From NCBI GenBank assembly GCA_046530735.1, contig JBHEQV010000058.1:1-6866 (forward strand): DNA of 6,866 nucleotides. Reading direction: 5' to 3'. A program made the position numbers and the translations under genes. Shown here piece after piece: positions 1-6,597 of the stretch. This stretch comes from Arsenophonus sp046530735. GTDB lineage: Bacteria; Pseudomonadota; Gammaproteobacteria; Enterobacterales; Enterobacteriaceae. A model generated the notes under the pieces. That model was not told the DNA's origin, made no database searches, and saw nothing but the letters and a program-made list of their open reading frames with translations. Within the stretch, counting starts at the first letter, position 1; each line of letters starts with the position of its first letter.

Positions 1-590
1 TCTGAATGTATATTGAATAGTTGACTTTATAGGAGTCAGTAAAAAATAGATATTGATTTAAAAACAACGTTTAAATAGCGTCGCTTCTCCTTATCTTAGC
101 GGTAACAGCTAACATAAATCTAAGTGGTATTCTTGAAGTCAATAAAACATTTTCTTCTGAATCCTTTAAAAGGAAGTGTTATATTCCATATAGGAAAGGT
201 AGAAAATACGGGAGAAGAAAAGATAAAAAGAAAAAATAAATTTCGCTTTTAATTAAACAGGGTGTTCGTGAGCGATGAGATTCTTAAAGAGTTTAGTCCA
301 GAATGTGTTAGCCGTTTTCTTGAGCTAATTTTTGATAAAGAGTCCATCTTTTTTTTAGATGGAGGCAAATGATACGAAACCTTTGCTAGCAAGCACGAAA
401 TTAGTTACCATCCCCTAATAAGATTAAATAATCAGAAAGTTATTGGTAAGGAATTCCAGGTTCAAAATGTGAAAAATTATATCAGTTGATTAAAAGAATA
501 TTTGAATAGATTCCATGACATAGAGTTATTATTTACTGAATCATCTAGGCTTGGAGTAGATTATTTGAATAACAAGAATTGAATAGACGT
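1..590 (+). pseudogene. IS1595-family (ISXO2-like) transposase remnant, left end outside window
   Basis: This is a degraded DDE-type transposase, readable only by joining several frames. From about 46, IDIDLKTTFK-stop-RRF resembles the family's 'LKTAFxWRHRFL' helix-turn-helix end. The frame then shifts. At 84-270 one reads LLILAV…LSGILEVNKTFSSESFK, followed by a basic RKGRKYGRRKDKKK stretch, matching the family's 'GIVEVDETFFxESFKG…RKRGxxxKKR'. A third frame, 253-525, gives SDEILKEFSPECV…FFLDGGK, then VIGKEFQVQNVKNYIS-stop-LKEYLNRFH, matching '…DGG…YHIQNVNAYHSRLKxWMxRFHG'. A last frame, about 530-585, gives YLLNHLGLE, matching 'KYLxNYLGW'. The first catalytic Asp of VDETF reads Asn (codon 141-143), and the VNxYHSR motif reads VKNYIS. 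There are at least three frame changes and several internal stops, so it is dead. Family assignment comes from recalled motifs. No inverted repeat or target duplication could be identified. Confidence 0.75.
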
Positions 591-765
591 GGCTATAAAT
601 TGCTATGAGAACAGAGTAATAACCTTTGCTAACATTATCTAAAAATAGATAGAATATCTATTCTAATATTGAATTCATCTGTTGTAGCCACTCTTAATTA
701 CATCTCTTATTTATATTTAATTATATCTAACTTAAATAGTAGATTACTTACAGGATATTTTTATT
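591..765. other. AT-rich intergenic leader of prlC with a small hairpin
   Basis: This stretch between the IS1595 remnant and prlC has no credible coding content. It contains a perfect 8-bp inverted repeat, AATAGATA/TATCTATT, with a GAA loop at 644-662. The repeat lacks a GC-rich stem or a downstream T-run, so it is not a typical terminator. A weak sigma70-like pair could be drawn (TTGAAT at 669-674 and TCTTAA at 692-697, 17-bp spacer), but in sequence this AT-rich such matches are expected by chance. No heat-shock-type promoter was recognised. The prlC ribosome binding site, AGGA at 752-755, lies ten bases before the start codon. Confidence 0.4.
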
Positions 766-2808
766 ATGATAAATCCGTTACTAACAAAATCTGTATTACC
801 TCATTTTTCAACCATCACACCGCAAGATGTGATACCTGCTATAAAAACCGTATTAAATAGCTATCGGCAGATAATTGAGACCCTTCTTAAAGAAAATAGC
901 ACTTTTAACTGGAATAATTTATGTCAACCATTAGAAGAAGCTAACAATAAACTATCCCGAGCCTGGTCACCAGTTGTTCATCTCAATGATGTAAAAAACA
1001 GCACTGAATTACGACAAGTTTATGATACCTGTTTACCTATGCTATCGAAATTTAGTACCTGGGTAAGGCAACATACTGGTCTTTACCAAGCTTATAAATC
1101 ACTAAAAAATAGTCCTGAATTTGATAGACTTAATACAGCACAACGTAAATCAATTGAGAATATGTTACGTGATTTTGAATTATCTGGTATTTGTTTATCA
1201 ACAGAAAAAAAGAAACGTTATGGTGAAATTGCTATTCAAATTGCCGAATTAAAAAATAAGTTTAGCAATAATGTATTAGATGCAACGATGGGTTGGATGA
1301 AACTGATTAAAGATTGCGATAAGCTAAATGGTATGCCAGAAAGTGCTCTTTTATCAGCAAAAGCATTAGCTAAATCTAAAGGAGAAGAAGGCTGGTTATT
1401 CACGTTGAATATGCCGAGTTATCTGTCAATTATGACTTATGCTGATAATCATGAACTACGCCAAGAAATGCATTACGCATATAATACCCGTGCTTCTGAT
1501 CAGGTACCAAATCCTGCTAAATGGGATAATAGTGATATTATGAACAAAATTTTAGCGTTACGTTATGAATTGGCTCAATTACTTGGTTTTAATAATTTTG
1601 CTGAAAAATCGCTAGTCACTAAAATGGCCGAATCACCTAAACAGGTTCTAGATTTTCTTATCAATCTTGCTCAACGAGCCTACCACCAAGGTAAAAAAGA
1701 ACTTACTGAATTGATACAATTTGCTAAAGATCAGTACGGAATTAAAAAACTTGAGCCCTGGGATCTAGTTTATTATAGTGAAAAACAAAAACAGCATAAA
1801 TTTTCAATTGATCATGAACAACTACGGGCTTATTTTCCAGAACAACTGGTTATCAACGGTTTATTCAAAGTCATTAATAGAATTTATGGTTTAACAGTTA
1901 AAGAGCGCTATGATGTGGAGGTATGGCATTCCGATGTGCGTTTCTTCGAATTATATGATGAACGCAGTAATTTATGTTGTAGCTTCTATTTAGATCTCTA
2001 TTCCCGAGAACATAAACGTGGCGGTGCCTGGATGAATGCTTGTGCAGGCAGATTAAAACATACCGATGGCAGTTATCAAAAGCCTGTGGCTTACCTAACT
2101 TGTAATTTTAGTCAACCAGTTGGTAATAAGCCAGCGCTGTTTACCCATGATGAAGTAATTACGCTATTTCATGAATTTGGCCATAGTTTACACCATATGT
2201 TAACCAAAATTGATGTAGCGGATGTTGCTGGTATTAATGGCGTCCCATGGGATGCTGTCGAACTACCCAGCCAATTTATGGAAAATTGGTGCTGGGAGCC
2301 TAAAGCACTTGCTTTTATATCAGGTCATTATGAAACAGGTGAACCTTTATCAAAAACAATGTTAGCTAACATGCTAGAAGCTAAAAATTATCAGGCCGCA
2401 ATGTTTATTCTTCGTCAATTAGAATTTAGCTTGTTTGATTTTCGCTTACATACTGAATTTTCTCCAGGGAAAGGAGGTCAAATTTTATCAATATTAAAAT
2501 CAGTTAAACAACAGGTTACTGTAGTTCCTTCATATGAATGGGATCGTTTTTCTCATGCATTTATCCATATTTTTGCTGGTAGTTATGATGCCGGTTACTA
2601 TAGTTATTTATGGGCTGCTGTTTTAGCCTCCGATGCATTTTCACGATTTACCGATGAAGGTATTTTTAATCGCAGTACTGGGTTATCATTTCTTGATAAT
2701 ATTTTAAGTCGTGGCGGTTCAGAGGACCCTATGGTTCTCTTTGAACGTTTTCGAGGAAGAAAACCTAAGCTGGATGCAATGTTACAAACTTATGGTATTA
2801 ATGAATAA
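766..2808 (+). CDS. prlC: Oligopeptidase A (M3-family zinc metallopeptidase)
   Basis: PrlC (OpdA) is a cytosolic thimet-oligopeptidase-type enzyme that cleaves short peptides, including released signal peptides. The 680-residue product has the same length as E. coli PrlC and aligns along its whole length. The start MINPLLT matches the E. coli start MTNPLLT, which supports the ATG at 766, with AGGA ten bases upstream. The zinc site is HEFGH: His469 and His473 as ligands and Glu470 as catalyst. The third ligand is most likely Glu499 in DAVELPSQFMENW. The glycine-rich substrate loop near the C terminus reads AGSYDAGYYSYLW, with Ser606 where E. coli has Gly. The Tyr-rich part of the loop is kept. 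There is no signal peptide or membrane segment. The gene ends two bases before rsmJ, so the two are probably cotranscribed and translationally coupled, as in related enterobacteria. The frame is intact and all catalytic residues are present, so it is probably functional. Confidence 0.98.
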   Translation: MINPLLTKSVLPHFSTITPQDVIPAIKTVLNSYRQIIETLLKENSTFNWNNLCQPLEEANNKLSRAWSPVVHLNDVKNSTELRQVYDTCLPMLSKFSTWVRQHTGLYQAYKSLKNSPEFDRLNTAQRKSIENMLRDFELSGICLSTEKKKRYGEIAIQIAELKNKFSNNVLDATMGWMKLIKDCDKLNGMPESALLSAKALAKSKGEEGWLFTLNMPSYLSIMTYADNHELRQEMHYAYNTRASDQVPNPAKWDNSDIMNKILALRYELAQLLGFNNFAEKSLVTKMAESPKQVLDFLINLAQRAYHQGKKELTELIQFAKDQYGIKKLEPWDLVYYSEKQKQHKFSIDHEQLRAYFPEQLVINGLFKVINRIYGLTVKERYDVEVWHSDVRFFELYDERSNLCCSFYLDLYSREHKRGGAWMNACAGRLKHTDGSYQKPVAYLTCNFSQPVGNKPALFTHDEVITLFHEFGHSLHHMLTKIDVADVAGINGVPWDAVELPSQFMENWCWEPKALAFISGHYETGEPLSKTMLANMLEAKNYQAAMFILRQLEFSLFDFRLHTEFSPGKGGQILSILKSVKQQVTVVPSYEWDRFSHAFIHIFAGSYDAGYYSYLWAAVLASDAFSRFTDEGIFNRSTGLSFLDNILSRGGSEDPMVLFERFRGRKPKLDAMLQTYGINE

Positions 2809-2810
2809 AT

Positions 2811-3560
2811 ATGGCAATTGATATTCAATTAATTTGTGAACCTGGGGCTTCTCAAGGTGCCTTATTGCTAATTGCTGATAAATGGAAACTTAAACATACA
2901 CCTACCGCATTAATGGCATTAGTATTAACACCAGAGTATTTACAACTAAAAAAATTATACGAACCTAAATTAGGCGGCATTTATGTTGATTTTGTTTTAG
3001 GGGCGATGAGATATCGGCGTAAATTTGGTGGTGGGCGTAATGAAGCTATTGCAAAAGCAGTTGGAATCAAAAAATTCTATTGCCCTACGATTGTTGATGC
3101 TACTGCCGGTCTTGGCAGGGACGCTTTCATCCTTGCAGCACTAGGATGTGAAATACGGCTATATGAACGTCATGCCGTAGTTGCAGCACTTCTTTATGAC
3201 GGATTACAACGGGGTTATGCTGATCCTGAAATAGGAATTTGGTTAAAACAAAGAATGAAATTGCTACACGCATCAAGCATTGATGTATTAACAACACTAT
3301 CACCAGAACCAGATGTAGTTTATCTTGATCCGATGTATCCCCATCGACAAAAAAGTTCCTTAGTAAAAAAAGAAATGCCAATTCTTCAAACTCTTGTTGG
3401 TAATGATGAAGATTCTAACAACCTTTTAATTCCGTCAATGACGATAGCTAAACGCCGTGTTGTGGTTAAACGACCAAATTATGCATCCCCCCTAGCAGGA
3501 ATCTCTCCACAAGCAATGATAAAAACTAAAAATCATCGTTTTGATATTTATCTATTTTAA
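2811..3560 (+). CDS. rsmJ: 16S rRNA (guanine1516-N2)-methyltransferase
   Basis: RsmJ (formerly YhiQ) uses S-adenosylmethionine to methylate N2 of G1516 in the 3' region of 16S rRNA. The 249-residue product is about the length of the E. coli protein (250) and aligns throughout. Shared blocks include LMALVLTPEYLQL, EPKLGGIYVDFV, RRKFGGGRNEAIAKAVGIK and the C-terminal HRFDIY. The SAM-binding motif I is DATAGLGRD at residues 96-104. The catalytic-type motif DPMYPH begins at Asp173 and is followed by the conserved QKSSLVKKEM. The ATG lies two bases after the prlC stop with no clear Shine-Dalgarno sequence. Translation is therefore probably coupled to prlC termination. Downstream, where E. coli has other genes, there is only AT-rich sequence and an IS remnant. 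The frame is intact, so it is probably functional. Confidence 0.96.
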   Translation: MAIDIQLICEPGASQGALLLIADKWKLKHTPTALMALVLTPEYLQLKKLYEPKLGGIYVDFVLGAMRYRRKFGGGRNEAIAKAVGIKKFYCPTIVDATAGLGRDAFILAALGCEIRLYERHAVVAALLYDGLQRGYADPEIGIWLKQRMKLLHASSIDVLTTLSPEPDVVYLDPMYPHRQKSSLVKKEMPILQTLVGNDEDSNNLLIPSMTIAKRRVVVKRPNYASPLAGISPQAMIKTKNHRFDIYLF

Positions 3561-3590
3561 ACTGATTTATTCAGTTAAATTTTATTTAAC
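3560..3590 (+). terminator. Possible weak terminator after rsmJ: two overlapping hairpins
   Basis: Immediately at the rsmJ stop codon is AACTGA (3560-3565), a TTTAT loop, then TCAGTT (3571-3576), followed by AAATTTTATTT. A second perfect stem, GTTAAAT/ATTTAAC with a TTT loop, occupies 3574-3590. It shares bases GTT with the right arm of the first, so the two stems cannot be fully formed together. The position fits the end of a prlC-rsmJ transcript. However, the stems are short and AT-rich and the T-tract is broken, so any termination would be weak. Such stems also arise by chance in sequence of this composition. Confidence 0.4.
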
Positions 3591-3848
3591 ATAAAAACAA
3601 CCAAAATTTTGATAAAAAGCAAAATATTATTTTAATAGAAACTCTTCTATAAAAACTTCCCATTTATTTTTATAGTTATAAAAATAGAATTTTTAATTAT
3701 ATTTATATAATGAACATTAAAATAAATTTGCGAAAACCTTAAAACGAATAGTAATTTAAGAAATGTTCTTATTAAATAGATGTTATTAATATTATTGGAG
3801 ATAATTTATGAAGAGTTATTAGTAAATCTGCTATATGACGGATTCAGG
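3591..3848. other. AT-rich gene-free stretch with AT-only palindromes
   Basis: I see no coding remnant here in any frame. Two AT-only inverted repeats stand out. One is a 10-bp perfect palindrome, TATTTTTATA/TATAAAAATA with a 2-base centre, at 3665-3686. The other is ATTATAT/ATATAAT with a 2-base centre, at 3696-3711. A GGAG followed by an ATG at 3808 opens a frame of only four codons and is not a gene. The stretch is either eroded sequence of unknown origin or the outer flank of the IS256 element to its right. No IS terminal inverted repeat could be recognised. Confidence 0.45.
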
Positions 3849-5020
3849 CTAATAATCCGCTCTGATGCTTCGTGAATCTGTTCTACCCCCTTATAAAGGA
3901 GTATTATTTACCAGCAGAGTCAACAGGTCAAGTTTCCTTAGCCAGCTCCAACTTTCCTGAGCAGATGATAGCAACTTAGATACCATTGAAAGGCTTATTG
4001 TTCTTGAATAATAGTACTTCACACATCGGTTTCGTATCCTCACTGTCACAAAAGCCGATTCAATTGAATTCGTCGTTCTTATTTGACGACAAGTGCTTTA
4101 ACGGAAAGGTGTAGAGTGTCAACCGTTCTTCTTAATCTTTCTCCAACTTCTCTTAATCGTTACAGGATACGCTGAAAACCTTGCCAACAAAATATCAAGG
4201 AATTTATTATCGGTATCAGAACTCTCTCTGCTAATATAACTCCCACAGATCACCTTAACTTTCTGTGTTGCATGCATTTGGAAGAGTAAAGGAAGGAGAT
4301 CAGCTATTTTGTATACCCAACAGCATTTGTGCCGCGCGTTAGGAAATATCTTTAAGATTGCATTCCAAAAACAAGGGACCCCATCTCCTGTACAAAGTCT
4401 GGGAGATATAGTTAAGCCATGCAATCTTAAGGGATTGATAAGTTCGGATTCAGTTCACTCCTGACTTTCGATAAGCATCGTCTAGCGCAACAAGCTCTTT
4501 ATATCCACCTACAGTGATATCAATAAATTAAGTAGAAGGCAAAGGTGATCATCTTGCCTGACAGAACCGGTCTGTGTCGGTATAGAAATAAATATAACGG
4601 CATCAGTTAAATCACATAAGTACCATATTAGCAATGTTCTTTAAGTCATTCTCGCTCCCATTTGCTGATTGATACTAGCAAAAAGAGATTATATACTTTT
4701 TTATCGAAAAACTCCTAGAGAGCTTCATGAAAATCACTGGTATATATGTCTCCACATATATAGGCCATAATAGCAACTATTACTCGTTTTTTGTACGCTT
4801 CAGATAAGGTAGTAGCGAGTTGTTGAAGCATATTCTGTCGCCATTGTGATCTCTCTTTCTTTAATCTTAGGTAGTTTAATCTCAACATCGCCAATACTCA
4901 TCTTGTAGGTTTGCGGTGACACATAACCATTACGGTTGACGCCTCTAACATCCCTAGAGAAGTAGGGATTGAGTATGTTGTTGCAGCATGTCCTAGAACT
5001 CATCCTCAACTAGGCTACCT
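3849..5020 (-). pseudogene. IS256-family (Mutator-type) transposase, frameshifted pseudogene
   Basis: Read on the minus strand, almost a whole IS256-type DDE transposase can be recovered by changing frame. In order: DEF…LQQHTQSLL, then DVRGVNRNGY and GDVEIKLPKIKER (5009-4800); LPYLKRTKNE (about 4812-4783); SDFHEAL (4738-4718); LTDAVIF, matching 'WADGIYF', with the first Asp codon at 4602-4604. Next come YKELVALDDAYRKSG (about 4503-4459) and HGLTISPRLCTGDG with FPNARHKCCWVYK (4424-4119), where the second Asp codon is 4383-4385. The end is FPLKHLSS, then NSIESAFVTVRIRNR (from 4070), with the catalytic Glu codon at 4059-4061, and SAQESWSWLRKLDLL to a stop at 3891-3893. Similarity may run on past that stop to another at 3849-3851. 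All three acidic catalytic residues survive, but multiple frameshifts and stops make it dead. The family's first few dozen residues appear to be missing at the 5020 side. Family assignment is by recalled motifs. Confidence 0.85.
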
Positions 5021-5498
5021 ATCATCTCCCGGTATAGGATTACGAATAAATTCATTCAAGGGATTACAGGTTATATCTAGTTTCGCGGATACATATAGGA
5101 TAGGCTTTCATAGCATATTATCTTTTCATGTGTTGAAATTATTTATTAAATTAATCAGCAGAATACGTCATCATCTTCGAAACTTCATACATCAGAAATA
5201 AACACAACTCTACTTTAATGGGATTTAAGTATTAAAGGACAATTCCTAATTTATTAGGTTAATTTCATATTGAAAGCTAAAAAATTGTGCTAGCTTTAGC
5301 AATATTTAATTTAAAGTTAAAAACTGAAAATAAAGAAATCGAATTATCATCAAACTATATCATAATATGGCTTATAATCAATAGTTTACAAAAAAACTTA
5401 TAATTGATAGCTTATCAGAAAATAATGAAAAAAAAAGAATAGATTGGCAATCTAAAATATGGAATGATAAACATCAAGTTATTTTAATGTTTAATTGA
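5018..5498 (+). pseudogene. rssB: rssB remnant: C-terminal half of the RpoS-proteolysis adaptor
   Basis: RssB is the response-regulator adaptor that delivers sigma-S (RpoS) to ClpXP. Its C-terminal half is a PP2C-like effector domain. Frame-switched translation gives collinear matches to the E. coli C-terminal half. PIISRYRITNKFIQ (5018-5059) matches QVISHCRVNYRQLV. FADTYRIGFHSIL…LKLFIKLI (5082-5155) matches the region around TRAGHNGVLAALLLRALFNGLL. INTTLL…SIKGQF (5198-5245) matches HLLRQANLPGQF. PNLLG-stop-FHIES-stop-KIVLALA (5245-5301) matches PLLVGYYHRELKNLILVSA. Finally DWQSKIWNDKHQVILM (about 5442-5489) matches AWQCQIWGTGGRLRLML, with a stop at 5496-5498. The spacing of the matches agrees with the E. 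coli protein. At least four frame changes and several stops show that it is dead. The N-terminal receiver domain is absent: an IS256 remnant takes its place. Position just before galU, as in E. coli, supports the call. The individual matches are moderate, so an alignment is needed for certainty. Confidence 0.75.
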
Positions 5499-5667
5499 TT
5501 GATAGAACTATTATAATTATTCACTTTTCTCAGAATTATTGAGCTAGGTTAATTTCTCTAATTTGCTATTTATTTAATATATTTTACTGCTAAACTTGCC
5601 ATAAAGGTTGTTGAAAATCTATCAATCATATTTACATTAGCATATTGTATTTAGGTAACTTGTAAAA
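5499..5667 (+). other. Intergenic region upstream of galU
   Basis: This AT-rich stretch lies between the rssB stop and the galU start and shows no coding content. Since rssB is dead, galU must depend on a promoter here or further upstream. The galU ribosome binding site is probably TAGGT at 5652-5656, slightly far from the ATG at 5668. Confidence 0.45.
5611..5638 (+). promoter_or_regulatory. Candidate sigma70 promoter for galU
   Basis: TTGAAA (5611-5616, five of six consensus bases) and TACATT (5633-5638, four of six) are separated by 16 bp and lie about 30 bp before the galU ATG. This would give a short leader. In AT-rich DNA such matches are common, so this is a candidate only. Confidence 0.3.
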
Positions 5668-6582
5668 ATGCAATTAAAAAAAACGGCAAAAAAAGTTAGC
5701 AAAGCAGTTATACCTGTCGCTGGATTAGGAACTCGTATGTTGCCGGCAACGAAAGCAATTCCTAAAGAAATGTTGCCTTTAGCGGATAAACCACTTATCC
5801 AGTATGTAGTAAATGAATGCATATCTGCTGGTATTCATCAAATTATCTTAGTTACTCACTCTTCAAAGAATTCAATAGAAAACCATTTTGATACTAGTTT
5901 TGAACTAGAAGCGATTTTAGAAAAGCGAGTTAAACGGCAATTATTAAATGATGTACAATCCATATGTCCAAGTCATGTTACAATTATGCAAACAAGACAA
6001 GGCATCGCAAAAGGTCTTGGGCATGCTATTTTATGCGCCAAACCATTGGTAGGAGAGGAGCCTTTTACTGTAGTTTTACCTGATGTAATTATTGATCAAT
6101 ATTCATCGGATTTAAAACAGTATAATTTAACTGCGATGTTGAAACGTTATCATGAAACATCAGCAAGCCAAATTCTTGTTGAGCCTGTACCAAAGGAATC
6201 TGTATCTAATTATGGTGTTGTGGATTGTGATAGGTATGAATTAAAACCCGGTGAAAGCAAAGTTATTAAAGGTGTTGTTGAAAAACCTAAAATTGATCAG
6301 GCACCATCTAACCTATCTATTGTAGGTCGTTATGTATTTTCAGAGAAAATATGGTCTTTATTAAAGAAAACACCACTAGGTGCAGGTGATGAAATCCAAT
6401 TAACTGACGCGATTGAAATGTTAATAAAAGGAGAAACCGTTGAAGCTTATCATTTACAAGGTAATAGCCATGATTGTGGTAATAAATTAGGTTATATGAA
6501 AGCATTTGTTGAGTATAGTATGCAACATGAATTTTTAGGCAACGAATTTTCCGCATGGGTAAAAAATATATTAGATTGCTAA
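5668..6582 (+). CDS. galU: UTP-glucose-1-phosphate uridylyltransferase
   Basis: GalU makes UDP-glucose and pyrophosphate from UTP and glucose-1-phosphate in the cytosol. It supplies lipopolysaccharide core synthesis, galactose interconversion, trehalose and periplasmic glucans. The 304-residue product aligns end to end with E. coli GalU (302 residues). The nucleotide-binding signature AGLGTRMLPATKAIPKEML spans residues 18-36. LPDVIID includes Asp139, the likely metal-binding residue. VEKP carries Lys206, equivalent to the family's sugar-phosphate-binding lysine. AGDEIQLTDAI and SHDCGNKLGYM are also conserved. The ATG at 5668 places the signature only about two residues further in than in E. 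coli, which supports this start. It is more similar to GalU than to the paralogous GalF, judging by the TRMLPATKAIPKEM and VEKP blocks. The gene follows the dead rssB, and no hns or other gene is seen downstream. It is intact and probably functional. Confidence 0.98.
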   Translation: MQLKKTAKKVSKAVIPVAGLGTRMLPATKAIPKEMLPLADKPLIQYVVNECISAGIHQIILVTHSSKNSIENHFDTSFELEAILEKRVKRQLLNDVQSICPSHVTIMQTRQGIAKGLGHAILCAKPLVGEEPFTVVLPDVIIDQYSSDLKQYNLTAMLKRYHETSASQILVEPVPKESVSNYGVVDCDRYELKPGESKVIKGVVEKPKIDQAPSNLSIVGRYVFSEKIWSLLKKTPLGAGDEIQLTDAIEMLIKGETVEAYHLQGNSHDCGNKLGYMKAFVEYSMQHEFLGNEFSAWVKNILDC

Positions 6583-6597
6583 CCATTAATAATGGTT
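6581..6597 (+). other. Hairpin overlapping the galU stop codon
   Basis: A perfect 7-bp inverted repeat, AACCATT/AATGGTT with an AAT loop, begins within the TAA stop codon of galU. It is not followed by a run of T, so it is not a standard intrinsic terminator. It could instead protect the mRNA 3' end or be chance. Confidence 0.35.

Noticed and set aside
669..860. Open frame of 63 codons overlapping the prlC start
   Set aside because: It runs out of frame into prlC, has no recognisable sequence, and its N-terminal part is AT-driven low-complexity sequence.
3127..3381. Antisense open frame inside rsmJ
   Set aside because: It lies wholly within a well-conserved gene on the other strand and resembles no known protein.
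4119..4424. Minus-strand 101-codon frame as an independent gene
   Set aside because: Its sequence (LCTGDG, FPNARHKCCWVYK) is the central part of an IS256-type transposase, and the flanking parts continue in other frames.
4800..5009. Minus-strand 69-codon frame as an independent gene
   Set aside because: NRNGY and GDVEIKLPKIK mark it as the N-terminal part of the same IS256-type transposase pseudogene.
5255..5556. 12-bp direct repeat TAGGTTAATTTC at 5255-5266 and 5545-5556
   Set aside because: Only two copies of a mostly AT motif 290 bp apart, with one inside the rssB remnant. Chance is sufficient and no element is bounded by them.
5637..5822. Antisense open frame over the start of galU
   Set aside because: It is antisense to the conserved nucleotide-binding region of GalU and shows no family features.
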